A DNA stretch of 30,000 nt from Neocallimastix lanati (nom. inval.) (Eukaryota > Neocallimastigomycota > Neocallimastigomycetes > Neocallimastigales > Neocallimastigaceae): assembly GCA_016946835.1 (NCBI GenBank), contig JACVTC010000174.1:170001-200000 (forward strand). The letters are read 5' to 3'. The position numbers and the translations under genes are program-made. Under the pieces are notes generated by a model. It did not search any database. It saw only the letters and a list, made by a program, of their open reading frames with translations, and was not told where the DNA came from. The stretch's first letter is position 1, and each line of letters begins with the position of its first letter. Shown piece after piece: positions 1 through 11,905 of this stretch.

Positions 1-50
<50 letters not shown>

Positions 51-68
51 TGTATCATAATTTTCATA

Positions 69-158
<90 letters not shown>

Positions 159-220
159 TGTATCATAATTTTCATAATTATTATTTTTATTATTATTATT
201 ATTATTATTAAAGATAGTAT
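1..220 (-). repeat. (TTA)n microsatellite coding for poly-asparagine
   Basis: Long perfect TTA runs, interrupted twice by the same segment tgtatcataattttcat. In the kinase frame on the minus strand the repeat is AAT (Asn), and the duplicated interruption encodes NYENYDTN-like residues. It is therefore part of the kinase tail, and likely length-variable. Confidence 0.9.
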
Positions 221-1256
221 TTTTGTTATTATTACTATTTACACTATAATTATCAATAAAACTTTCATTATTGTTACTACTATAATTATAATTATTATCA
301 TAATTATTATTATTAATTGTTTTATTTTCATTACCCATTCTATTATTACAATACTTATTTTTATTAATATAATCATTGTTTCTATTGTTATTATTATTGT
401 TATTATTGCTATTATTGTTTTTAAAATAACTATTATTATCATCATGAAACATTGAGGACTTCATTTCATATTGTTGGACTAATGAATTTTCCGGTAATAA
501 TTGAGTTTTCTTTTGTAAGAAAATGTTAATATAATTTCCGAATTTATTAAAGCTTTCGACATCATTATTTAATGAATTATTAATAAAAAAATTATCATTT
601 ATATTTTTTATTGGATTATGAATATTATCATAATTATTACTATACGATAATGATTCATTATCAGATTTATTTATATATTTGAAATATGGAGATTCTAACG
701 CTTCCAATGAATGAATTCTTTTATATGGATTTAATGTAAGCATTTTTTTTAATAACAATACACCATCCTTAGATAAAATATTGTTAATATTACTTAAAGG
801 TCCAGGATCTAATTTTGGTAAATCATTAAACTTTTCTTTTAAATAATTAATGTTATTGCATTCTTGAAATAATTCAGGCCATGAATTTTCTGTTGGAATA
901 CCAATAATCCTAAGTTTATTTGTATTTCATATAAATTATAATTTATTATATATTAATAAATACTAATAATAATAATAAAGATATTTATTCTTAACTTACT
1001 GTACAATTCTTAAAAAGGCATCATATAAATTTTCATATGAACCTAATATAAATTAATTGGTATTAATTGGTTAAAATAGCAATAATTAAAATTTTACAAT
1101 TTATTGAGTAATTTAAAAATTGATATCTAACCTTTAAATAATGTATAACCAAGAGCCATTTCAGCGAAGATACAACCAGTGCTCCATATATCAATTGAAA
1201 AATCAAATTCTAAGCCTAACATTAATTCTGGTGCTCTATAAAATAATGTAACAATC

Positions 1257-1287
<31 letters not shown>

Positions 1288-2332
1288 GAGAGAGAGAAAT
1301 ATATATTAATTAGTAATAATACATTTTTATTCAGAATTAATTTTATATAAATTTTTTATTTACTTACTTCAGTAGAATGCTTTCTTTCGGGTTGTATTAT
1401 TCTACGACTTATACCAAAATCTGCAATTTTTAAATCATACATATTTTTATCATTCTTTTTTAATAATATATTTCTATTTTATTTGAATATGATTAATATA
1501 TATGTTATTAAAAAAAAAAAAAAAAAAAAAAAAAATATTAATTATCATTAACAGAAACAATAGTTATAAATAAATAATAAATTTTATATTCATAATACTT
1601 ACTGAGGTTTTAAATCACAATGCATTATACCTTTCGTATGACAATAAGTTATACCACACAATAATTGATATAACAGATCCTATAAAATAAAATTAATTAT
1701 AAAGTATTTAGAAAAAATTTTTTTTCAATTTAGATTATTAATAAAACTAAAAATGTCTTACTTCAATCAATTCATTTGGTATACCACTTTTATATTGATT
1801 ATAAATTAGTTTTTCCAAATCAGTTTCACAATACTCCATAACCATATATGTACTATTTATTTCTTTATCAAGATTTGGTATTACTACATCATAAAGACTA
1901 TATATTTACATAAATAATTTTTTAATTATTTTAATTAATTATCATAAATATATTTTTTATCTATACTAATTATATCTTATTATATATCTTTTAAAAAATA
2001 TATATATATAATTTTTTGTTTAATACATACTTTACAATATTTTTATGATTTTTTAAATAAAAAAGAATTGAAATTTCTTTCAAGGTTGAATCTGGAAATA
2101 CCAAATTATACGAATTGTTCTCAATTTGTGATTTTTTCATTGCCACAACTATTTTATCTTTAATTCTTTTTGCCTTAAATACTTTACCATATGCTCCCTT
2201 TCCAATTTCATCATTTTTTTCATTTATAAGGTAAGAAAATTTTTTTCCTTTTAAAATTTTATATTCCCCTTTAAATAAATCATCTTGAGGTGTAGGAAAT
2301 TGATTTATTTCTTTATTTTCTAAACCTAACAT
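1..2332 (-). CDS. CDK-like serine/threonine protein kinase with poly-Asn C-terminal tail (3' end beyond window)
   Basis: Seven visible exons, read right to left: 2031-2332, 1762-1897, 1603-1679, 1368-1473, 1132-1255, 1000-1042 and 1-909; all joins keep frame (GT donors such as GTAAGT and GTATGT, AG acceptors), giving at least 565 residues. The N-lobe has the glycine loop [10 protein letters not shown] (about 43-52), the beta-3 lysine in VAMKK (K66) and a PSTAIRE-like helix FPDSTLKEI with E86. The C-lobe has HCDLKPQN (166-173), DFG (190-192) and YRAPELMLG, followed by a typical CDK C-lobe with a conserved Arg in NPYKRI. The HRD arginine is replaced by Cys. After the kinase fold the protein becomes Asn-rich and enters AAT runs that leave the window, so the stop is not seen. 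The start ATG sits just downstream of a T23 tract (plus strand) and begins the only frame leading into the glycine loop. Kinase identity is certain; the exact CDK subfamily is not resolved. Confidence 0.93.
1256..1296 (-). repeat. Polypyrimidine tract (CT)n-T26-AG at kinase intron 4 acceptor
   Basis: On the minus strand, CT dinucleotides followed by about 26 T run directly into the AG before exon 5 of the kinase (exon starts at 1255). A second tract of about 25 T (minus strand) lies in the preceding intron near 1511-1535. Confidence 0.75.
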
Positions 2333-2720
2333 TTCAATTTTTTTTTTTTTTTTTTTTTTTTTTATAGTAGAATTTTTTTTCCATAAGAATTAATGACAAT
2401 CTTTTATCTATAATAATTTAATTTTTATTTTGAAATTCCATTTAATTCTCAATAAACTTTAAATAAAATTAAAGCAAAATATATATTTATATATATATAT
2501 ATCAATACTATTATTATTTATATTTTTTTAATATAATTCTTTATATATTGGTAATAAAATTTAATTAAAATATTTTGAAAGATAATAAAGGAATTAAATA
2601 ATATACCATTATTTTAAATGATTAATAATAAAAAAAATAAAAATAAAAAAAGTTTAAATATTAAATTTATTATTACAATTTAAAATAACTTTAATTTCAT
2701 TATATTTTAATTGAAAAAAA

Positions 2721-2771
<51 letters not shown>

Positions 2772-3244
2772 TATTTTTTTACTACACAAACATTCAAAAA
2801 ATAAATTAAAAATTAAAATAAAAAGATAAAAAAGAAAAAATACAGATTATTTACATTAATCTTTACAAATAGCAAATTGATTTAACAAAGAAAAATGTTA
2901 TATTATATATAAATATATCTTTAAATATAATTTATTTATAAAGAAGTAGTATTATTTGTATAAAAAAAATAAGAATTAAAATTTAATATATATTCAAATT
3001 TAATCTAAATCAAAAAAATATTCATGTTAATAAATTTTTTAATATATATAGAAATGTAGTGTATATTGATAATGAGTATATATAAATATTTTCATTTTAA
3101 CTTATAAAAAATACGCCCTTACAGGGCCAAAAATCAAAATTAATAATTTTTATATTAGAATCAAAAATCATAAATTTTAATACTATAAAATTATTAATAA
3201 CTTCTATTACTATTATAATTACAATTATTATTTATACTACAAAA
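2333..3244. other. Gene-free 5' flank of the kinase gene
   Basis: No coding potential seen on either strand. It holds a T23 tract immediately upstream of the kinase ATG (2341-2363), an A24 tract running into about 13 TA repeats (2716-2770), and a small GC-richer inverted motif, cgcccttacagggc, near 3112-3127. Promoter elements cannot be distinguished from the A/T background. Confidence 0.5.
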
Positions 3245-3891
3245 TTAAATCTATTAATACTAATCTAATGGTAATAATAAAAATAATATTTTCTTCTAAT
3301 ACTATTAAATTAAATCTATTAATACTAATCTAATGGTAATAATAAAAATAATATTTTCTTCTAATACTATTAAATTAAATCTATTAATACTAATCTAATG
3401 GTAATAATAAAAATAATATTTTCTTCTAATACTATTAAATTAAATCTATTAATACTAATCTAATGGTAATAATAAAAATAATATTTTCTTCTAATACTAT
3501 TAAATTAAATCTATTAATACTAATCTAATGGTAATAATAAAAATAATATTTTCTTCTAATACTATTAAATTAAATCTATTAATACTAATCTAATGGTAAT
3601 AATAAAAATAATATTTTCTTCTAATACTATTAAATTAAATCTATTAATACTAATTTAATGGTAATAATAAAAATAATATTTTCTTCTAATACTATTAAAT
3701 TAAATCTATTAATACTAATCTAATGGTAATAATAAAAATAATATTTTCTTCTAATACTATTAAATTAAATCTATTAATACTAATCTAATGGTAATAATAA
3801 AAATAATATTTTCTTCTAATACTATTAAATTAAATCTATTAATACTAATCTAATGGTAATAATAAAAAAAATATTTTCTTCTAATACTATT
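3245..3891. repeat. 65-bp minisatellite, about 10 near-identical copies
   Basis: The segment ctattaatactaatctaatg recurs at exactly 65-bp spacing (3251, 3316, 3381, 3446, 3511, 3576, 3641, 3706, 3771, 3836). Copies are almost identical; I see only a C-to-T change in the copy at 3641, a T-to-A change in the last copy, and a divergent left border. All frames contain stops, so it is non-coding. Confidence 0.97.
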
Positions 3892-4014
3892 TTTACAATT
3901 AATAATAATTACTCATAGTATTTTTATTATAATAATATTTACAAATAATTTTTTTATTACTACTAATTATGATAATAATTTTAATTTTTTATTACAACAC
4001 CTAGAAAAAATATA

Positions 4015-4048
<34 letters not shown>

Positions 4049-4296
4049 TTTTTTTGCTAAACTTTAAAAAATAACTTTTGAAATAAAAAAAAATACATAA
4101 AATTATAGTTTTTATATTTGATATTAATATCAAATATAAAAACTATAAAATTATATTATTATAAAATAAAATTAAATTTTAAAAATTATTTAAAAATAAT
4201 CATTACAATATTTTTATTTTTTCTTTTATATATATATATATATTTTTGGTTAAAATATTGTTATTATATCTTTTTCTTATTTTCTATTTTTCTTAT

Positions 4297-4329
<33 letters not shown>

Positions 4330-5509
4330 TTTGTGGTTTTTTGATATTAAATATTTAATAAATATTATACATTACTTAAATTTTTGAATAATTTCATTAA
4401 TATAATAAAAGATTAGTTTTATAGATCTGCTCTTTTTTTTTTTTTTTTAATAATTGTAAGTTTTTTTTTTTAAAAATTTTGATTTTAACCTCAAAATAGT
4501 AAAGTATTAAGCATTATTTATGATATTTAAAAATTGAAAATTACTATTATAAATTAAAAAATAAACATCTAAATAGTTTATAGGAATTTAATAGTATTAT
4601 TATTAATATTAATTACTATTCATTAAAAGTTATTTGGAAATCTTTTTTCCATGTAAAAATGTAAAATTATTAGTTAAAAAAAAAAGGACATAATAAATAA
4701 TATTTTTTTTTTAATATCAAAAATAATTTCAGCCAATTATAATAACTGCTAAATTTTTAAAATTTTAATTTATAATAAATTAATTTTGAATCTTAATTAA
4801 TAATATTTTTAAATCTTCAACTTTATATCTATATTATCCTTTATAAAGAAATTTGAAATTTTGAAATTATTTTTTTTTATTTGATCATCAAGAAAAAAAA
4901 AATATATAATCATTATTCATGATATTGATTAAAATTTTTTAATATTAAACTTTTTGAATGATGAAATGATAAATTTATTATTATGAAAAAAATATTACAG
5001 AATAAAAAATGAAATAAAAAAATTTAATAATATATAATTTTTGTTAAAAACGATAACAATATATTTATTTTAAATATATTTATTATAAACCCCTATACTA
5101 ATATGAATTAAAGTAGATTAAAACTATTCAAAATTCTTTCATTAAGCATAAACATTATTGTCATATAATAATTAAATATTATTAAATATTTTTTTTTATT
5201 TATTTTTATTAGAGTAATAATTGACTATAATTGTTAATTATCAATCTTAACAAAAAATATTTTTTAATAATTAATAACCTTCCATTTTCCAAATATATTA
5301 TAAATAATTATATTTGTAAATATTTTATTTTATTTTAAATTACAAAATTAATTTAATATAAGTCTAATTAATGTAAGATTATTTATAAATTTATTTATTT
5401 ATTTTTTATTATTATTTATTTATTATTTTTTTTTTTGTTTTTAATTTTAAAGTTTTATTAATATATGAATAAAAAGTAGAACTATCGCTCTATGTATACA
5501 TGGAAAGAA
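3892..5509. other. Gene-free A/T-rich intergenic DNA
   Basis: No gene recognised. It contains (AT)n plus T tracts at about 4010-4055 and T29 at 4300-4328, besides the palindrome listed separately. A short open frame at 4118-4387 consists only of hydrophobic low-complexity codons from T tracts. Confidence 0.6.
4103..4148. repeat. Perfect 46-bp palindrome
   Basis: Arms of 23 bp (ttatagtttttatatttgat + att, and the exact complement) meet with no spacer at 4125/4126. It would form a cruciform or hairpin. It has a T-rich neighbourhood but no gene adjacent on either side. Confidence 0.93.
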
Positions 5510-6945
5510 GAGATATATATAAAAGAGTAAAGTATTAATCAAAATAAAATAAATAGTGAAATAATATAAAAGAGTAAAGTATTAATAAATTTAAAATAAA
5601 ATAAAAAAAAATAAAAAAAAAAATAAATAGTAGAAATATGAATATAAAGTACAGATTGAATAAAATAAAATAAAATAAATAGTAGAAATATGAATATAAA
5701 GTACAGATTGAGTAAAATAAAATAAAATAAATAGTAGAAATATGAATATAAAGTACAGATTGAATAAAATAAAATAAAATAAATAGTAGAAATATGAATA
5801 TAAAGTACAGATTGAATAAAATAAAATAAAATAAATAGTAGAAATATGAATATAAAGTACAGATTGAATAAAATAAAATAAAATAAAATAAAATAAATAG
5901 TAGAATATTAAATATGAAGTACAGATTGAATAAAATAAAATAAAATAAAATAAAATAAAATAAAATAAAATAAAATAAAATAAAATAAAATAAAATAAAA
6001 TAAAATAAAATAAAATAAAATAAAATAAAATAAAATAAAATAAAATAAAATAAAATAAAATAAAATAAAATAAAATAAAATAAAATAAAATAAAATAAAA
6101 TAAAATAAAATAAATAGTAGAATATTAAATATGAAGTACAGATTGAATAAAATAAAATAAAATAAAATAAAATAAAATAAAATAAAATAAAATAAAATAA
6201 AATAAAATAAAATAAAATAAAATAAAATAAAATAAAATAAAATAAAATAAAATAAAATAAAATAAAATAAAATAAAATAAAATAAAATAAAATAAAATAA
6301 AATAAAATAAAATAAAATAAAATAAAATAAAATAAAATAAAATAAAATAAAATAAATAGTAGAATATTAAATATGAAGTACAGATTGAATAAAATAAAAT
6401 AAAATAAAATAAAATAAATAGTAGAATATTAAATATGAAGTACAGATTGAATAAAATAAAATAAAATAAAATAAAATAAATAGTAGAATATTAAATATGA
6501 AGTACAGATTGAATAAAATAAAATAAAATAAAATAAAATAAATAGTAGAATATTAAATATGAAGTACAGATTGAATAAAATAAAATAAAATAAAATAAAA
6601 TAAAATAAAATAAAATAAAATAAAATAAAATAAAATAAAATAAAATAAAATAAAATAAAATAAAATAAAATAAAATAAAATAAATAGTAGAATATTAAAT
6701 ATGAAGTACAGATTGAATAAAATAAATAGTAGAATATGAATATAAAGTACAGATTGAATAAAATAAAATAAAATAAATAGTAGAATATGAATATAAAGTA
6801 CAGATTGAATAAAATAAAATAAAATAAATAGTAGAATATGAATATAAAGTACAGATTGAATAAAATAAAATAAAATAAATAGTAGAATATGAATATAAAG
6901 TACAAATTGAATAAAATAAAATAAAATAAAATAAAAAATAGAAAA
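5510..6945. repeat. AAAAT pentamer satellite with 16 embedded cassettes (locus 1)
   Basis: Tracts of AAAAT are interrupted by a ~35-bp cassette starting TAGTAG and ending AAGTACAGATTGAAT. Cassettes begin at 5628, 5680, 5732, 5784, 5836 (variant A, 52-bp period), 5898, 6115, 6357, 6419, 6481, 6543, 6685 (variant B, spacing from about 60 to 240 bp through pentamer expansion) and 6727, 6778, 6829, 6880 (variant C, 51-bp period). Locally duplicated segments (taaaagagtaaagtattaat) occur at the left border. The minus-strand open frame through the array is an artefact of pentamer periodicity. Confidence 0.97.
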
Positions 6946-7210
6946 ATAGTGATAATGAATATATTTTTATTATAATTTTTTTTTTCTTTTTCTTTATTAA
7001 ATTAATATATTTATATATATAAATAAAATAATTAATAAATTATTGTTTACCATTTTTTCTGTTTAGATTTATAAATAAGAATTAAAATAATATATGAGAA
7101 AACATGATAAAAAAATTTTTATAGTAATAATAACAATAATTAAAATTGCATAATAAGTAAAAAAAAAAATAAAAAAAAAAAAAAAAAAAAAGAAAAAATT
7201 AAAATAAAAA

Positions 7211-7241
<31 letters not shown>

Positions 7242-7313
7242 AAAAATTACAATATTAAATTGTATAGAAAAAAAAAAAATAAAAAGTAAATAAACTAAAA
7301 TTAAACAAAATAT
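6946..7313. other. 3' flank of the THP3-like gene, simple repeats
   Basis: A/T-rich with an A-run at about 7160-7190 and (AAAT)n at about 7200-7245. No gene seen; it is presumably 3' UTR and polyadenylation region of the minus-strand gene ending at 7314. Confidence 0.5.
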
Positions 7314-7734
7314 TTATATTTGTCCTTTGATATCAATTCCCTTTTCAGCTAGTTCTTGCCATTTTTTTAAGAATATTTGATGTGTTTCTTTTCCATTTAT
7401 TATATACTCTTTATTTTTATTTTTCCTAATAGGACATCTAACACTATTTAATAATTCAATACAATCTTCTTCACTATCAAATCCTAATTCATCAGTAATA
7501 AATGTTATAGAGAGTGTCAAATATGCTTTAGTCATAACTTTTAATGCTTTTATACGTTCTCTTTCAACAAAATGATCCATTAAGTAACAAGCCATATTAT
7601 GTGGAGGATTTAAATATAAATAAAAAAGTTTATGATAATTTCCATTAGCAACAGCAGATCGAACTTCAAGGGCATGCTTTATAAATTCATGCTTTTTTTG
7701 TTCTGGTGATAATTCTGAAATTAATGTATTTATA

Positions 7735-7772
<38 letters not shown>

Positions 7773-10352
7773 TTTGTTTGTTTGTTTGTTTGTTTGTTTG
7801 TTTTTGTTTTGTTTTTGTTTTTGTTTTTGTTTTATATATTTTTAATTATAATTTTAATGAATGTTATATTTACAATGATATAATTATATTAAAAATTATA
7901 TATTTTAAATTATAAATAATGAATTTAAAATCTTAATATTTATAAATTAATATATAGAAATATATTATTTTGTAGATTTTTACCTTTTGGATTTAATGTA
8001 TGAAGATAATATAATAAACGGTAAGCTGTAAATTCTATTTCATGTCCTTTAAAACCAAGCTTATATAACTGTTTCAATTGAGATTGGCATTGATTATATT
8101 CACCTAAATCTCCCTAGGAATTAAATTCAATAAATTATTGATTAATTATACATATATGAAAATACATATAGAGTAAATTTTTTAATATTTTAGTTATATA
8201 TTGTTGTTAGTATTAATTATTAATTATTAATGTTATTATATTATTAGTATAATTTTATATATATATATAAATACTAACTTTTTCAAGAGCAATTCTTGCA
8301 TGAATTTCGTAAACCTCGACTGCAAAGTCATTTTTAATTCTTTGAACTGTTAAATCTTGTCTTAAACTTTTAAATTGATCACAAATATAACTATAATTTT
8401 GCTCTTCCGTCCATTTCTGCTTTAATAATTCTAAAGTTTTACGTAATACTGGCAAAGGTCTTACAGTTGATGGATCAGGTGCCTTTTAATTTTAAATGAT
8501 ATATTTTTATTATGCATATTTAATATATTATAATTCAAATAAATATATAAATTAATTTATAAACATAATTAACAAAAATTATATATATATAGTAGTCATA
8601 ATATATATATTAAATTGTTTACAGATGTTAATCTCATATAGTTTTTTTCTAAATCCTGACAAGTTCCAATTAATGTATCTGTATCCCAATCAACAACATT
8701 TGGATCTCCATTTTGTTCTATATACATTTGTTTTGTCAATTCAGCTTGACGATTTAAAGCTTCCTTTTCCTGCCTTTTTTTCTTTTCCGCTGATAAATCA
8801 TTTTTAAATCTTTTATTTCTCATTTCCCTACGTTTAATTTCTATTATTCTTTCATTTTCAGGTAATTTCATTAATGATTCGTCCATTATTACTGTTGATG
8901 AGGACGACATTTGAGAAGAATAAAGAGTTGAAGAGGAGGATGAATCTGATGATTTTTTTCTTTTTTTTTTACTACCATTATTTAATAATAAGTCATTTGA
9001 TAACGCTTGTTGATTTAAATCTTCCATAGAATTCGAAACTCTACAACTTCTGTTAAATTTCATTTTCATTTTAATTTTCATTTTCATTTTTATTATTTTA
9101 AACATTAAGAATATGATAATAAAATAATAATTAAAGTGAGTCAATACATAAATTAAAAAAAAAAAAATTATTTAAAAAATTACGTTGGCAATTCCATTTT
9201 TTCCCATTCTATAGTATATAAGGCTTTTCGTAAAATAGCATCATCAATTAACCTTTTCAATTCATTATCAAGAATATCTATTTTATCTTTTGGACATTCT
9301 TTATACATTCTTATAATATAATCCCTTAAAATTTTAAATAATATATAATAAAATAAATATTAAATAAATTTTAAATATTTTTATAAAAAAAAAATTAATC
9401 ATTTTTTATTAAATAATCGAAAATAAAATAAAATAAAATAAATAAATAAAAAAAAAAAAAAAAAAAATTGAATATATACTTCAATGATTGTGGATATGAT
9501 CCATTATTACTTTCTCCTTTTTTTTTTGCCATTTCGTTGTTATCGCTATTATTATCGTCTTTATTAATTTTTAGTTTTTCAGGTTGAACTGGTATATATG
9601 ATGGTTCTAATAAAAAATTATTTAATTTAAATATATTGTATAAAGATTATAAAATTTAAAATAAAATTTTATATATAAAAATAATTAAAAATCAATATTT
9701 TTTTATTCTTGAATTTATTAATACTTACTAAAAGAATTTTGATTAGGTTTATTTTGTATTTGTTCTTTATTTATGGAATTAGCTGTAGTATTAGTAGTAT
9801 TGGTATTAATATTTGATAATGGATTTACTGAATTTACATTTGGATATCCAGGTGGAGGAGGTTGATAATAATAAGGATTTTGAAATTGATTATAATATTG
9901 ATAATTATAATTTTGTTGTGACTGTAAAGGTGGAATTGTTCCTGGAGGGCTTAATTGTAATGTAAAGTTGGAAACACCTGAAGGACTTAGTTGTGATGTA
10001 TAATTTGAAACACCTGGAGGTGGAGGTGTATTTGTATTTACTTTTCCTGGTGTAATTGGATTTTGTTGTGAAGTATATAGATTATAATAATATTGATTTG
10101 AATATCTATTATCAATCAGAAAAAATAATATAAATTTTAAAATAAAAAAAGATATGAATAAATATTTTTTAAAAAAATAATTTTATATAAAAAAATATAT
10201 GACTATTTTTTCTTTTAATTAAATAAAAAAATAAAATTTTCTTTTATTGTTTAAAAATTTTTTTATTTAAACATGTTTAATAAAATAATTAAAAAAAATT
10301 ACAAATATGAATAATTAGCTGAATTAGAATTAGGTTGTGGATTTTGTGCCAT
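7314..10352 (-). CDS. SAC3/GANP-domain mRNA maturation factor, THP3/LENG8-like
   Basis: Eight exons, right to left: 10303-10352, 9729-10105, 9480-9606, 9184-9324, 8623-9049, 8279-8482, 7984-8113, 7314-7714; 1,857 nt, 618 residues plus TAA, all phases consistent. Residues 1-140 are low-complexity Pro/Gln/Asn/Tyr-rich (PPPPG repeats). A conserved block around 180-230 ([20 protein letters not shown]... [12 protein letters not shown]) matches the helical segment typical of LENG8/THP3, followed by a basic, Ser-rich linker with a charged coiled coil (about 245-345). The SAC3/GANP/PCI-like domain fills about 350-600 ([36 protein letters not shown]). Yeast Thp3 works with Csn12 in transcription elongation and splicing, and LENG8 in nuclear mRNA surveillance; a nuclear role here is inferred from the family. 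ATG lies in AAAATGG. Intron 7 carries T30 plus (TTTG)n. Confidence 0.9.
7737..7832. repeat. T30 plus TTTG/TTTTTG repeats in an intron
   Basis: A homopolymer T tract followed by about seven TTTG units and degenerate TTTTTG units. It lies wholly in intron 7 of the THP3-like gene (7715-7983), close to the acceptor side on the minus strand. Confidence 0.85.
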
Positions 10353-10439
10353 TTTCTTTATTAAATACTTTATTAATATTTAATATTTATTTTTATTTAA
10401 ATTAATAAAGATTTTCATATTTTAATGTAATAAATAATC

Positions 10440-10500
10440 TTAATGTTCTTTTTTTTTCTATTCTCTTTTTTCTCTTTTTCCTTCTTTTTCTCTTTTACCT
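10440..10500. promoter_or_regulatory. Polypyrimidine-rich 5' flank of the THP3-like gene
   Basis: A CT-rich run (plus strand) lies about 90-150 bp upstream of the minus-strand ATG at 10352. It contrasts with the surrounding pure A/T and may mark the core promoter or 5' UTR; no defined element is recognised. Confidence 0.25.
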
Positions 10501-10575
10501 TATTATTTTAAATATTAATTTTTTCTTATTATCTTATTTAAGAATTATTTTTATTTTTTTTTTTTTTTTTTTTAT

Positions 10576-10932
10576 TGTTATACATAAATAATTTTTAACT
10601 TATATATTAAATGTTATAATAATAATATATATTATATATTATTATTATATATAAAAAATTTCAATAGCCATACTCTTTTTAATTATAATATTATAATTAT
10701 AAGAATCACGGTTAATATTAAATGTATATCACGTCAATATATTTATCAGTCACATATATACAAGTAACACAAAATATTTAAAAGGATTGTTAACATAAAT
10801 TTATACAATATAAAATTAACTTATTAATTTATATTAAAGCCTAAATATATTATACACCATAATAAATTACATAATAAATAAATATATAAAATAATATGAA
10901 TAAATATATTGAATAATTATTAGTAGTTATCA
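10576..10932 (-). repeat. Probable solo-side LTR of the degenerate copia element
   Basis: On the minus strand the end of the RNase H relic is followed by a TG start (10932-10931) in the TGATAACTACTAATAATTAT context, and about 357 bp later by GTATAACA ending in CA (10577-10576), which fits a 3' LTR with TG...CA ends. No second LTR copy is present in the window, so the borders are inferred from position and end dinucleotides only. Confidence 0.4.
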
Positions 10933-10934
10933 CG

Positions 10935-11905
10935 CCAACTCAAATGAGATTTTATTTAAAAATATGTTTATTTTTTGTAAATTTTAGTGTTTTTATGTTA
11001 TTTGAATTTTTTGTTAATATATCAACTAACATGGTTTCGGTTTTTAAATTTATTCTTTTCTTTAATATGTATCTCTATTGAAACAGTATCAGATATCCAT
11101 ATGTTTTAATTTTACATTAATTTTACCATTATGCTTGATTATAAGAATAGATTGTTATATTTAATTTCTTATTTAATATTTCTTTAATAATGTTTTATAA
11201 TCATAGTATTTTCTTGACACATTCTAAAGTAATGTATATTCAGTTTCCGAGGAAAAAGTAGCAACACATGAATACTTTTTAGAAATTCAGCATATAGGAC
11301 TTTTTCCCATTAAAATAATTCCACTGGAAATATATTTTCTATCAGGTTTATCACATACAATTAACTCTCCCTTTTCATCATATTTAATTTTATAATTTTT
11401 TTTGTACTACATGTATATATTTTAAATGGGTTATTACTTTGTTCCAGTCTGTATTTGTTGGTTATTCTCTTTGGAAGCTTTATTTATAGCAAATGAAATT
11501 TTAGATCTTGTACATTTTGATAAATAAATTAGAGATCCAATTGCACTTTTATACATAAATTTGTTTATGGTTTTTTATTTTCAGATACACTGTTGTATCG
11601 TCTCGTATGCGTGATGTTTTTCTTTTATGAGTATTGGTTATATTGAATTTATCAAGCATATTTTCAATAAAACTTTTCTGAGAAATTATATATCTATTAT
11701 TTTGTTTTTCTACTTTAATTCTTAAAATATATTCGATTGGCCCGCAATTTGATATTTTAAATTTTTTTTTTTTTTAATTTTTATCATTATATCCTTGACG
11801 TATTTTGTTTATTCTGCTATAATAATCATATCATCAACGTAGAGTCCAATTATACATTTATGTTTATTATGTATTGTATGTCTGAATATGCATTATTTAC
11901 AACTT
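10935..11905 (-). pseudogene. Ty1/copia polyprotein relic: reverse transcriptase C-terminal part and RNase H
   Basis: Minus-strand reading, with several frameshifts and in-frame stops, gives successive copia landmarks: the RT active site GLYVDDMIIIAE (about 11805-11860), GPIEYILRIKVEKQNNRYII downstream of it (about 11655-11745), the AIGSLIYLSKCTR segment near 11500-11550, RNase H-like SSGIILMGKSPIC and SSETEYTLL (about 11220-11340), and the terminal block LVDILTKNSNN (about 11000-11030). The order and spacing match the 3' half of a copia pol gene. The gag, protease and integrase parts are not adjacent, so the element is 5'-truncated as well as mutated, and surely inactive. Confidence 0.85.

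Noticed and set aside
239-445. Minus-strand Ile/Met/Val-rich open frame
   Set aside because: A shadow frame of the Asn-rich kinase exon; the AAT frame continues the kinase fold without interruption.
4118-4387. Plus-strand open frame of 89 codons
   Set aside because: Hydrophobic low-complexity translation of T and AT tracts overlapping the palindrome; no homology or gene-like codon use.
6429-6905. Long minus-strand open frame of Phe/Ile/Leu/Tyr (also 27283-27513)
   Set aside because: It arises because AAAAT pentamers translate to a five-residue hydrophobic cycle without stops; there is no start context, no domain, and composition is purely that of the satellite.
5510-6945. CRISPR-like array of repeats and spacers
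   Set aside because: The genome is eukaryotic, and the 'spacers' are only variable numbers of AAAAT units, not unique sequences.
8625-8807. Plus-strand open frame opposite the THP3-like gene
   Set aside because: Lies antisense to exon 8623-9049, which carries conserved-frame coding sequence joined in phase on both sides.
9060-9144. Extension of THP3-like exon 5 to an upstream in-frame Met ([14 protein letters not shown]...)
   Set aside because: The preceding exon 9184-9324 ends in phase 2 and joins exactly at AACAG/A (9049); the Met/Lys repeat is intronic in that model and resembles no family member.
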